This document shows positions 1 through 7,169 of a stretch of DNA of 64,000 nucleotides, piece after piece. This DNA comes from Streptomyces antnestii (GTDB lineage: Bacteria; Actinomycetota; Actinomycetes; Streptomycetales; Streptomycetaceae), in NCBI RefSeq assembly GCF_004005495.1, contig NZ_RZYA01000010.1, positions 232,398 through 296,397 on the forward strand, in the 5' to 3' direction. The notes beneath the pieces are model-generated. The model saw only the letters and a list, made by a program, of their open reading frames with translations, made no database searches and was not told where the DNA came from. Position 1 is the first letter of the stretch; each line of letters begins with the position of its first letter. Both the position numbers and the translations under genes were made by a program.

Positions 1-432
1 AAGCCGCACCGTCCCGCCGGGGCCGTACGCGGCGAAGTCCCCGCCCCACTCCTCCCAGCCACGCGCCCGGTACAGCCCCACTCCGTCCTCCGACGCCGAC
101 AGCGCGCCCAGCACGTAGGCCCCGTCGATCACCCGCTCCAGAGCCGCCATGACCTGCCCGCCCAGTCCGCTCCCTCGGGCGTCGGCGCGGACGGCGACGC
201 CCTCGACGTAACCGGTGCGCAGCGAGCGGCCGGCGTGCGTGACCCGGCGCTGCACGACCGAGCCGTGCGCGACGAGGGCGCCGGTGCCGTCATGGACGAG
301 GGCGTGCACGCCGCCGAGGGTGTGGTCCCAGTCGTCGTCGCTGAACCCGCCGTCGAAGGCGTCGTCCAACAGGGCCCGGATGTCCCGGAGTTCGGCGTGG
401 GTGAGGTCGGCGGTGTGTGCGGTGCGCGGCAT
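1..432 (-). CDS. aac(2')-I: aminoglycoside 2'-N-acetyltransferase, AAC(2')-I family (5' part; 3' end outside window)
   Basis: The first 144 residues are present; the gene starts at the ATG complementary to 430-432 and runs off the left edge. The family transfers acetyl from acetyl-CoA to the 2'-amino group of aminoglycosides in the cytoplasm; the mycobacterial AAC(2')-Ic is the closest protein I recall. Shared signatures, in order, are DWDHTLGG (residues 34-41), GYVEGVAVRA (74-83) followed by the acetyl-CoA binding loop RGSGLG, GALS (109-112) and YRARGW near 121. Family members are about 180 residues, so some 35-40 residues are missing. It is transcribed divergently from the membrane protein at 515, with an inverted repeat between them. 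In actinomycetes such genes are often chromosomal and may have a housekeeping role, so resistance is inferred, not shown. Confidence 0.85.
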   Translation of the reverse strand, partial: MPRTAHTADLTHAELRDIRALLDDAFDGGFSDDDWDHTLGGVHALVHDGTGALVAHGSVVQRRVTHAGRSLRTGYVEGVAVRADARGSGLGGQVMAALERVIDGAYVLGALSASEDGVGLYRARGWEEWGGDFAAYGPGGTVRL

Positions 433-447
433 GGTCACCGGGACACG

Positions 448-470
448 GTACTCACAGGCCAGTTGAGTAC
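448..470. promoter_or_regulatory. inverted repeat in a divergent promoter region
   Basis: Seven-base arms GTACTCA (448-454) and TGAGTAC (464-470) are perfect reverse complements around a 9-base spacer. They sit in the 82-base gap between the acetyltransferase, read leftwards from 432, and the membrane protein, read rightwards from 515. The position suits an operator, but no regulator gene is adjacent, so the function is a guess. Confidence 0.4.
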
Positions 471-514
471 GCGTGCCGATTTCAGGCCGCTCCGGCGGCG
501 GCACAGTCGTATGC

Positions 515-1369
515 ATGAACGGCCTCCACGCTCTCAAGCCCCGGTACGCGGACCGGCTCTCCGGCGTGCGCCGCGCGCTCGCCGCCCGACAGGTCCCGCC
601 CGGCGCGCTGACGGCGGCCGGTGTCGGGTGCGCGGGGGGTGCGGCGGCGGCGCTCGCCTTCCTGCCGGCGCCACTGGCCGCGCTGCCGGTGGCCGTGCTG
701 CTCGCGGCGCGGCTCGCGTGCGCGCACCTGGCCGGCGCGCTCGCCCGCGACACCGGACGGACGACGCGGCGCGGCGCGGTCCTGAACGAACTGGGTGACC
801 GCGCGGCCGACCTGCTCGTCGTCGCGGGCTTTCTGCCGCCGGCCCCGCTGTGGCTTGTGGCGACGGCGGCGTTCGCGGCGACGCTGCCTTCATGGGTGTC
901 CCTGGCGGGCGCGGCGGCGGGCGCCCCGCGCCGCAGCGGCGGCCCGGTCGGCAGGACGGAGCGCTGCCTCCTGGCGATCGTGGCCGCGGCCTCGGGCTTG
1001 GCCGTGCCGGTACTCGCGGTCATGGCGGCGGGTTCGGCGGTGACGGCGCTGATACGGCTGGGGTGGGTGTGGCGGAGGCTGGGCCAGGGGCAGACACAGA
1101 GGCGGGGGCAGGGGCAGGGGCCGGGGCAGGGGCAGGGTGCGAGGGAGTCTGTGGTGCGGGTCGAGCCCGTCACGTCCCCGGCAAAGCCCCCGGCCCCCGC
1201 CCCGCTCCCCCGGCGCCGCCCCTTCGCCACCCTCAACTCCCCCAACTCCCCTTCCCGGCAAGCCGATCGGCGCTCCTGTCTCGACCCGGGCGAGGTGTCC
1301 GGTGGCATCACGCACGCCCGCGCGCAGTCCTCCGTGGACCAGGGTGCGCGGGGCCGGGGTGCCCGGTGA
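515..1369 (+). CDS. CDP-alcohol phosphatidyltransferase-like membrane protein with degenerate active site
   Basis: I start it at ATG 515 (MNGLHALKPRYADRL), which fits how I recall Streptomyces homologues beginning; an in-frame start at 473 is possible. Hydrophobic segments lie around residues 30-68, 98-130 and 150-180. The family motif is D-x2-D-G-x2-A-R-x8-G-x3-D-x3-D. Here it reads with Ala70 and Ala73 in place of the first two Asp, G74, A77-R78 and G87 kept, Asn91 for the third Asp, and Asp95 for the fourth. Three of four metal-binding acidic residues are therefore missing and catalysis is doubtful. After about residue 188 the protein turns into a Gly/Gln and then Pro/Arg-rich tail coded by repetitive DNA, so the true C-terminus is uncertain. 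Confidence 0.6.
   Translation: MNGLHALKPRYADRLSGVRRALAARQVPPGALTAAGVGCAGGAAAALAFLPAPLAALPVAVLLAARLACAHLAGALARDTGRTTRRGAVLNELGDRAADLLVVAGFLPPAPLWLVATAAFAATLPSWVSLAGAAAGAPRRSGGPVGRTERCLLAIVAAASGLAVPVLAVMAAGSAVTALIRLGWVWRRLGQGQTQRRGQGQGPGQGQGARESVVRVEPVTSPAKPPAPAPLPRRRPFATLNSPNSPSRQADRRSCLDPGEVSGGITHARAQSSVDQGARGRGAR
1081..1138 (+). repeat. GGGGCA hexanucleotide repeat tract
   Basis: The tract is built from imperfect copies of GGGGCA with small interruptions. It encodes alternating Gly and Gln near the end of the CDP-alcohol transferase-like gene. It marks the boundary between the conserved membrane domain and a tail of uncertain reality, and such tracts are prone to slippage. Confidence 0.7.
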
Positions 1370-1511
1370 GTGCCGTATTCGTCGCCGGGAGGCGCCGGGG
1401 AGACGGCGGGGCGGGCGGGGCCGGTCGCGGTGGGGGGTCCTCGGCCTCGCCGGCCGACCGGCCTGCGCGATCACCACGGCTCCCCGCCCCCACCCACGTA
1501 CCTTCGGGTTC

Positions 1512-2402
1512 ATGAACTTATCTCCCTCCCGCAGGACCCTCCTCGGCGCCGCGGCCCTGGCGCCCGGCCTCCTCTCCGTGCCCGGCACCGTGAGCGCGGC
1601 ACCCGCTCCGGACGCCCGGCGCCGGCTGCGTGAGCTGGAGGCGGGGTACCCCGGCCGCATCGGGGTGCACGCCCTGGACACCGGTACCGGCGCCTGCCTC
1701 GCCTATCGCGCGGACGAACGTTTCGCGATCGCCTCGACGTTCAAGGTGCTGGCCGCCGCGGCGGTCCTGCGCAGGGCGCGCGAGCAGGAGCCCGGGCTGC
1801 TCGACGTACTGGTCCGCTACACGCGCGACGACCTCGTGGCCGCCTCGCCCCGTACCACGATGCACCTCGAAACCGGCATGACGGTACGGGAGTTGTGCGA
1901 CGCCACGATCACGTACAGCGACAACACCGCGGGCAATCTGCTGCTGCGCAGGATCGGCGGCCCCTCCGGCGTCACCGCGTTCGCCCGCTCGCTCGGCGAC
2001 CGCGAGACCCGGCTCGACCGGTGGGAGACCGACCTCAACACGAACCTCCCCGGCGACCCGCGGGACACCACGACGCCGGCCGCCATGACGGCGGACCTGC
2101 GCGCGCTGGTCCTCGGCGACGCCCTCCACCCGCTCGACCGCGGCCAGTTGACCCGGTGGCTGGTGGAGAACACCACCGGCGACAAACGGATCCGCGCGGG
2201 TCTCCCGCCCGGCTGGCGGGTCGGCGACAAGACCGGGTCCCCGGCCTACGGAGGGGTCAACGACGTGGCCGTGGCCTGGCCGCCGGGCGGCCGGGCGCCG
2301 CTGGTGATCTCCGTCTACACGACCCGGCTCGACGCGGACACCCCGGGCGAGGACCGGATCGCCGCCGACATCACCCGCATCGCCGTGGACGCGCTGAGCT
2401 GA
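1512..2402 (+). CDS. class A beta-lactamase, Tat-exported, with a TTA codon
   Basis: This secreted serine enzyme of 296 residues hydrolyses beta-lactam rings by acyl-enzyme formation. The active site is complete: S75-T-F-K78 (nucleophile and Lys), S136-D-N138, E172 with N176 on the omega loop, and K240-T-G-S243. The N-terminus has a twin-arginine signal (SRRTLL at 6-11) with likely cleavage after VSA (residue 29). I chose ATG 1512 because the signal peptide begins there; longer in-frame extension upstream is low-complexity. Codon 3 (1518-1520) is TTA, the leucine codon read in Streptomyces by the developmentally controlled bldA tRNA. TACCTT at 1499-1504 lies 7 bases before the ATG, suggesting a leaderless transcript, although I see no good -35. 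It is convergent with the proline module. Confidence 0.92.
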   Translation: MNLSPSRRTLLGAAALAPGLLSVPGTVSAAPAPDARRRLRELEAGYPGRIGVHALDTGTGACLAYRADERFAIASTFKVLAAAAVLRRAREQEPGLLDVLVRYTRDDLVAASPRTTMHLETGMTVRELCDATITYSDNTAGNLLLRRIGGPSGVTAFARSLGDRETRLDRWETDLNTNLPGDPRDTTTPAAMTADLRALVLGDALHPLDRGQLTRWLVENTTGDKRIRAGLPPGWRVGDKTGSPAYGGVNDVAVAWPPGGRAPLVISVYTTRLDADTPGEDRIAADITRIAVDALS

Positions 2403-2426
2403 CACCGAGGGCCCCAGAAAACGACA

Positions 2427-2464
2427 CCGCCTCCGACCGGGGTCAGGGCCCAGGTCGGAGGCGG
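2427..2464. terminator. bidirectional stem-loop between convergent genes
   Basis: Twelve-base arms (2427-2438 and 2453-2464) pair perfectly around a 14-base loop, midway between the ends of the beta-lactamase and the P5C dehydrogenase. Read on the minus strand, a short T-run follows, as expected for a terminator of the dehydrogenase. Confidence 0.75.
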
Positions 2465-2500
2465 GAGTCAGGAAGGCGCCGGAAGGGCGCCGGGCGGGTG

Positions 2501-4132
2501 TCAGCCCATGTGCGGGTAGCCGTACTCGGTCGGCGGGACCAGCGTCTCCTTGATGGCGCGGGTCAGGGTCCAGCGCTGCAGGTTCTGCGGGGCGCCGGCC
2601 TTGTCGTTGGTGCCGGAGGCGCGGCCGCCGCCGAAGGGCTGCTGGCCGACGACGGCGCCGGTCGACTTGTCGTTGATGTAGAAGTTGCCCGCGGCGTAGC
2701 GGAGCTTCTCCATCGTGTGCGCGGCGGCGGCGCGGTCGTTCGCGATGACCGAGCCGGTGAGCGCGTAGTCCGAGACGGACTCCATCTGCTCCAGCATCTC
2801 GTCGTACTTGGCGTCGTCGTAGACGTGCACGGCGAGGATCGGGCCGAAGTACTCGGTCGTGAAGACCTCGTTCGCCGGGTCGGCGCACTCGATGACGGTC
2901 GGGCGGACGAAGTAGCCGACCGAGTCGTCGTAGGTGCCGCCCGCGACGATCGTGCAGGAGTCGTCGGCCTTGGCGCGGTCGATCGCGGCCTTGTTCTTGG
3001 CGAAGGCGCGGTCGTCGATGAGGGCGCCGATGAAGTTCGTCAGGTCGGTGACGTCACCCATCTTGATGCCGTCGACCTCGGCCGCGAACTCCTCCTTGAA
3101 GCCGGAGTTCCAGATGGAGGCCGGGACGTAGGCGCGCGAGGACGCGGAGCACTTCTGGCCCTGGAACTCGAAGGAGCCGCGGGTCAGGGCCGTCTTGAGG
3201 ACGGCGCGGTCGGCGCTCGGGTGGGCGACGACGAAGTCCTTGCCGCCGGTCTCACCGACGAGCCGCGGGTAGGTGCGGTACTTGTCGATGTTCGTGCCGA
3301 CCGTCTTCCACAGGTGCTGGAAGGTCCTGGTCGAGCCGGTGAAGTGGATGCCGGCCAGGTCGCGGTGGTTCAGGGCGACCTCGGAGACCGCGATGCCGTC
3401 ACCGGTGACGAGGTTGATAACGCCCTTGGGCAGACCGGCCTCCTCCAGGAGCTGCATGAGCAGCACGGCGGCGTGGGTCTGCGTCGGGGACGGCTTCCAG
3501 ACCACCACGTTGCCCATGAGGGCGGGGGCGGTGGGGAGGTTGCCCGCGATGGCGGTGAAGTTGAACGGCGTGATCGCGTAGACGAAGCCCTCGAGCGGGC
3601 GGTGGTCCATGCGGTTCCACACGCCGGTGGAGTTCGCCGGGGGCTGCTCGGCGAGAATCTGGCGCGCGTAGTGCACGTTGAAGCGCCAGAAGTCGACGAG
3701 CTCACAGGGGGTGTCGATCTCGGCCTGCTGGGCGGTCTTCGACTGGCCGAGCATCGTGGACGCGGCAAGCGTCTCGCGCCACGTGGTGGAGAGCAGCTCG
3801 GCGGCGCGCAGGATGATCGCGGCGCGGTCGTCGAAGGACATCGCGCGCCAGGCCGGGGCGGCGGCGAGCGCGGCGTCGATCGCGTCCTGCGCGTCCTGCT
3901 GCGTGGCGCCGCGGCCCGTACCGATGACGGCCTTGTGGTTGTGCGGCTGGACGACGGTGAACTCGTCACCGCCGCCGAGGCGCTTGACGCCGCCGATGGT
4001 CATCGACAGCTCGATCGGGTTCTCGGCCAGCTCCTTGAGCTTGGCCTCGAGGCGCGCACGCTCCGGGGTGCCGGGGGCGTAGCCGTGCACCGGCTCGTTG
4101 ACGGGAGCGGGGACCTGGGTTACAGCGTCCAT
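2501..4132 (-). CDS. pruA: L-glutamate gamma-semialdehyde (1-pyrroline-5-carboxylate) dehydrogenase
   Basis: The product (543 residues) oxidises glutamate semialdehyde, in equilibrium with pyrroline-5-carboxylate, to glutamate with NAD+: the second step of proline breakdown. It is a full-length aldehyde dehydrogenase. TPFNF with N191, the cofactor-binding K213 in VWKPSP, the general base E294 in LVGETGGKDF and the nucleophile C328 in QGQKCSASS are all present. The proline dehydrogenase gene lies just upstream with a 32-base gap, so the two form an operon. The enzymes are separate polypeptides, not the fused PutA of Gram-negative bacteria. Substrate channelling between the two is known for related systems and only inferred here. 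Confidence 0.96.
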   Translation of the reverse strand: MDAVTQVPAPVNEPVHGYAPGTPERARLEAKLKELAENPIELSMTIGGVKRLGGGDEFTVVQPHNHKAVIGTGRGATQQDAQDAIDAALAAAPAWRAMSFDDRAAIILRAAELLSTTWRETLAASTMLGQSKTAQQAEIDTPCELVDFWRFNVHYARQILAEQPPANSTGVWNRMDHRPLEGFVYAITPFNFTAIAGNLPTAPALMGNVVVWKPSPTQTHAAVLLMQLLEEAGLPKGVINLVTGDGIAVSEVALNHRDLAGIHFTGSTRTFQHLWKTVGTNIDKYRTYPRLVGETGGKDFVVAHPSADRAVLKTALTRGSFEFQGQKCSASSRAYVPASIWNSGFKEEFAAEVDGIKMGDVTDLTNFIGALIDDRAFAKNKAAIDRAKADDSCTIVAGGTYDDSVGYFVRPTVIECADPANEVFTTEYFGPILAVHVYDDAKYDEMLEQMESVSDYALTGSVIANDRAAAAHTMEKLRYAAGNFYINDKSTGAVVGQQPFGGGRASGTNDKAGAPQNLQRWTLTRAIKETLVPPTEYGYPHMG

Positions 4133-4164
4133 GAGTCTCTGAACTCCTTTGAGAGGGGTGGGGC

Positions 4165-5091
4165 TCAGCCCTTGGTGAGGATGGAGCGGGCGAAGAACAG
4201 CAGGTTGGCGGGCTTCTCCGCGAGGCGGCGCATGAAGTAGCCGTACCAGTCGGTGCCGTACGCGGTGTAGACGCGCATGCGGTGGCCCTCGGCGGCGAGC
4301 CGCACGTGCTCGTCGCTGCGGATCCCGTACAGCATCTGGAACTCGTACTCGTCGAGCTTTCGCCCGGCGCGGCGGGCCAGCTCCTGGCTGATGGAGATCA
4401 GGCGCGGGTCGTGGGACCCGATCATCGGGTACCCGTCGCCCTCCATCAGAATCTTCAGGATGCGGACGTACGCCTTGTCGATCTCGGCCTTGTCCTGGTA
4501 CGCGACGGAGGCGGGCTCCTTGTAGGCGCCCTTCACGATGCGCACGCGGCTGCCGGCGGCGGCGAGCCGGGTCGCGTCCTCCTCGGTGCGGAAGAGGTAC
4601 GCCTGGATGACGCAGCCGGTCTGCGGGAAGTCCTTCCGCAGCTCCTCGTGGATGGCGAACATCGAGTCGAGGGTGGTGTGGTCCTCGGCGTCGAGGGTGA
4701 CCGTGGTGCCGATCTCGGCGGCGGCCTCGACGACCGGGCGGACGTTGGCGAGAGCGAGCTCGTGGCCGCCCTCAAGCGCCTGTCCGAACATCGACAGCTT
4801 GACGGACATCTCGGCCTTGGTGCCGAGGCCGAGGTCCTTGAGGTGCGCGACGAGCTCCAGGTAGGCGTCGCGCGCGGCGGCGGCCTGCTCGGGGGTCGTG
4901 ATGTCCTCGCCGACCACGTCGAGGGTGACTTCGAGGCCCTTGGCGCAGGCGTCCACGACGATCGGTACGACGTCGTCGACGGTCTCACCGGCGATGAACC
5001 GGTCGACGACCTGCTTGGTGCCGGGGGCCGCCGAGATGAAACGGCGCATCTTGTCGCTGCGTGACGCGGCGAGAATCACGGGACCCAGCAC
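4165..5091 (-). CDS. proline dehydrogenase (monofunctional, FAD-dependent)
   Basis: This flavoenzyme (308 residues) oxidises proline to pyrroline-5-carboxylate and passes electrons to the quinone pool. The open frame extends further upstream, but I start at GTG 5091 because a strong GGAGGTG ribosome site lies about 4 bases before it and the protein then begins VLGPVILAASRSDKM, the length expected for actinobacterial proline dehydrogenases. The substrate- and flavin-binding signatures RIVKGAY (184-190), FQMLYGIR (251-258) and YFMRRLAEKP (285-294) of the barrel are intact. It leads the two-gene proline operon and is divergent from a PucR regulator, which is the obvious candidate to sense proline. 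The mycobacterial name for this gene is pruB. Confidence 0.95.
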   Translation of the reverse strand: MLGPVILAASRSDKMRRFISAAPGTKQVVDRFIAGETVDDVVPIVVDACAKGLEVTLDVVGEDITTPEQAAAARDAYLELVAHLKDLGLGTKAEMSVKLSMFGQALEGGHELALANVRPVVEAAAEIGTTVTLDAEDHTTLDSMFAIHEELRKDFPQTGCVIQAYLFRTEEDATRLAAAGSRVRIVKGAYKEPASVAYQDKAEIDKAYVRILKILMEGDGYPMIGSHDPRLISISQELARRAGRKLDEYEFQMLYGIRSDEHVRLAAEGHRMRVYTAYGTDWYGYFMRRLAEKPANLLFFARSILTKG

Positions 5092-5132
5092 GGGGCACCT
5101 CCACGGGGAGTACGAACGAGGGGCCGTATCGG

Positions 5133-5164
5133 TGTGAACGATGTAGATCGCTGTAAACGAAGTA
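5133..5164. promoter_or_regulatory. 13-bp direct repeats in the proline operon / PucR promoter region
   Basis: TGTGAACGATGTA (5133-5145) and TGTAAACGAAGTA (5152-5164) match at 11 of 13 positions, 19 bases apart from start to start. They lie between the start of the proline dehydrogenase (5091, leftwards) and the PucR gene (from 5273 or 5312, rightwards). This is a plausible binding site for the neighbouring regulator. Confidence 0.5.
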
Positions 5165-5311
5165 CACCGGAACAAACCGGTACGGCACGGAGAACCACCG
5201 TGAAATCTAAGGATCCCTCCGATCCTGTGCCATCGACAGCTGTCACGCATCTGTGGCCGCCACCTCAGACACATGTATGAAGGGCTCCGTGAGGTGCGCG
5301 AGAATGGCGGG

Positions 5312-6472
5312 GTGAAGGGCGACTACCAGGAACTGGTCGACGAGATCTCCGCGCTGCTCGGCACCCCGGCGACACTGGAGAACCGGGATTTCGGGCTGAT
5401 CGCGTTCGGCGCGCAGGACAGCGACAGCGAGTTCGACGAATCCACCCTCGACCCGGTCCGCACCCGGTCGATCCTGACCCGGCGCTCCACCCCGGCGGTG
5501 CGCACCTGGTTCGAGGGCTTCGGCATCGCCCGCGCCACCGGCCCGGTCCGCATCCCGGCGACCCCGGAGGCCGGCGTCTACCGGGGACGCATCTGCCTGC
5601 CCGTACGCCATCGAGGTGTCGTCCTCGGCTACGTGTGGCTGCTCGACGACGAGCCGGGGCCGACCGAGCAGCAGCTCACCGCCGCGATGGAGGTGGCGTC
5701 CCGCGTCGGCGCGCTGCTCGCCGACGAGGCGCAGGCGGGCGCGGATCTGACGCGCGAGTTCCGCGAGGTGCTCACGGCCGAGCGCGGCTGGCAGCGGGAC
5801 ATGGCGGTGGCGGCGCTGCGGACGGCGCTCGGCACCCGCGCGGACGGCCTGCACGCGGTGGTGTGCGTGGCGCCCTGGCCCTCGGCCGACCCGGACGACG
5901 CGCCTTCCTTCCGTACGATCCCGGCGGCCGACGCGCTGTGCACGGTGCCGTGGGGCGCGGCCGGGCAGGCCCTCGCCCTCCTGGTGCGGCTGCGCGCGGC
6001 GGACGCGCTCGGTCCGGCGCTCACGGCGGCGGCGAAGCTGCGGGGGCGCGCCGGCTCGGCGGACGTCGCGGCGGGGTTCGCGACGGCGCGGCGCGAGCTG
6101 GGCGAGCTGGGCGCGGCCTGGCAGGAGGCGACGGCGGCGGCGCGGGCGGCCCTCGCCGAGCCGAGCCTCGGGCCTGACGCGCACTGGGCGGCGATCGGCC
6201 CGTACCGGCTGCTCACCGCACTGCCCCCGGCCACGGCGCACGACCCGGCCCTGGCCCCGCTGCTGATGCCCGCCAACCGCCAACTGGCCCGCACCGCCGA
6301 GGCGTTCCTCGACTGCGCGGGGCAGGCGGGCCGCACGGCGGCGGAGCTGGGCATCCACCGCCAGACCCTCTACTACCGTCTGTCGCGCGTGGAGCAGCTC
6401 ACCGGCCTCGACCTGGACGACGGCGAGGACCGTCTCCTGCTGCACATGGGGCTGAAGGCTTCACGCCTGTGA
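5312..6472 (+). CDS. PucR-family transcriptional regulator, probable regulator of proline catabolism
   Basis: The protein has about 386 residues. The last 45 form the PucR-type helix-turn-helix: a conserved helix ELGIHRQTLYYRLSRVEQ followed by LTGLDLDDGEDRLLLHMGL. The N-terminal part (GRICLPVRHRGVVLGYVWLLD) looks like a GAF-type sensor. I prefer GTG 5312, giving VKGDYQELVDEIS, because I recall homologues beginning there; an in-frame ATG at 5273 is the alternative and neither has a strong ribosome site. PucR-type proteins often activate catabolic genes next to them when the substrate is present. The divergent arrangement with the proline operon and the shared 13-bp repeats support that role. 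The 3' end overlaps the convergent TetR gene by 12 bases. Confidence 0.85.
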   Translation: MKGDYQELVDEISALLGTPATLENRDFGLIAFGAQDSDSEFDESTLDPVRTRSILTRRSTPAVRTWFEGFGIARATGPVRIPATPEAGVYRGRICLPVRHRGVVLGYVWLLDDEPGPTEQQLTAAMEVASRVGALLADEAQAGADLTREFREVLTAERGWQRDMAVAALRTALGTRADGLHAVVCVAPWPSADPDDAPSFRTIPAADALCTVPWGAAGQALALLVRLRAADALGPALTAAAKLRGRAGSADVAAGFATARRELGELGAAWQEATAAARAALAEPSLGPDAHWAAIGPYRLLTALPPATAHDPALAPLLMPANRQLARTAEAFLDCAGQAGRTAAELGIHRQTLYYRLSRVEQLTGLDLDDGEDRLLLHMGLKASRL

Positions 6473-7048
6473 CGTCCGGTCCGTGGCGGCCATCAACTGC
6501 CGTACGCCTTCGGTGAGTTCGTCGGCGGTCGGCGCGGTCTCGGGGTCGAGCATGTACTGGGTGATGAGCCCGGACATCAGGGTCATGTAGAGCTTGCCGA
6601 GGGTGTCGACGGCGGGGTCGTCGGCGGGCGGCTCCTCGCCGCCCATGAACATCGGGATGACCCCGCGCCCGCCCTCGCGCTGCGCCTTCGCCACGAGGTC
6701 CCGCACAGCGGGCAGCTTGTCACCCATGGCGACCAGTTCGATGCCGAGGTGCCAGATCGAGCCCGGCTTGCCCATCGACTCGATGACGTTGCCCCACACC
6801 TCGTGGAAGCGTTCGAGCGAGCCGGGCGCGGTGGCCAGCTCCCCGCCCCCGTCGAACTGGTCGGACGAATCCTCGACCAGGGCGATGTAGGCCTGACCGA
6901 GCAGCGCGTCCTTCGACCCGTAGTGGTAGCCGATGGACGCCAGGTTCGTCCCCGACTCCTTGACGATGTCGCGCGCCGTGGTGCGCACGAACCCCTTCTC
7001 CAGAAGGCAGCGCTTGGCGCCTTCGAGCAGATCCTCGCGATGTCCCAT
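6461..7048 (-). CDS. TetR-family transcriptional repressor (probable local regulator of the efflux pump)
   Basis: In this 195-residue protein, residues 1-55 form a TetR DNA-binding domain (TTARDIVKESGTNLASIGYHYGSKDALLGQAY). The remainder is a ligand-binding domain without a recognisable subclass. It is divergent from the drug-efflux transporter at 7170, the standard arrangement for a repressor that is released by the pump's substrate. The gap carries an array of 13-bp repeats likely to be its operators. TACCGT on the minus strand ends 6 bases before the ATG, so this transcript may be leaderless too. Confidence 0.9.
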   Translation of the reverse strand: MGHREDLLEGAKRCLLEKGFVRTTARDIVKESGTNLASIGYHYGSKDALLGQAYIALVEDSSDQFDGGGELATAPGSLERFHEVWGNVIESMGKPGSIWHLGIELVAMGDKLPAVRDLVAKAQREGGRGVIPMFMGGEEPPADDPAVDTLGKLYMTLMSGLITQYMLDPETAPTADELTEGVRQLMAATDRTSQA

Positions 7049-7079
7049 GCGGTCACGGTACCGCGATCCATACGGCCGT

Positions 7080-7144
7080 CCTATACGCGCGACCTATACG
7101 CCCGGCTTATACGCCCGACCTATACGCGCGTACTAGACAGGCGT
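7080..7144. promoter_or_regulatory. array of five 13-bp tandem repeats, candidate TetR operators
   Basis: Five consecutive 13-base units (7080-7092, 7093-7105, 7106-7118, 7119-7131, 7132-7144) follow the pattern CCTATACGCGCGA, with the fifth most divergent. A partial sixth copy lies at 7068-7079. The array fills the gap between the TetR gene and the pump and runs into the pump's -35 element. A perfect 10-bp palindrome TACGCGCGTA spans the junction of units four and five (7123-7132). Confidence 0.65.
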
Positions 7145-7162
7145 GTAAGACGCCCGTACAGT
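7134..7162 (+). promoter_or_regulatory. promoter of the efflux pump, leaderless
   Basis: TAGACA (7134-7139) and TACAGT (7157-7162) are separated by exactly 17 bases and resemble the principal-sigma consensus. The ATG at 7170 follows the -10 by 7 bases, which is where transcription should begin, so the mRNA would have no leader. The -35 overlaps the last operator repeat, as expected for repression. Confidence 0.65.
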
Positions 7163-7169
7163 CCTGCCC

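Noticed and set aside
1137..1511. Upstream extension of the beta-lactamase reading frame
   Set aside because: The 125 extra residues are Pro/Arg/Ser low-complexity, and the Tat signal peptide at 1512 would then be internal.
1895..4240. Very long open frame on the plus strand through the beta-lactamase and P5C dehydrogenase genes
   Set aside because: It is the antisense shadow of pruA: no domain, Val/Asp/Arg/Gly-rich composition typical of GC-rich reverse frames. The same reasoning excludes the long antisense frames over serA, ilvB, the GGDEF gene, the LAL regulator, ligA and the dpp genes.
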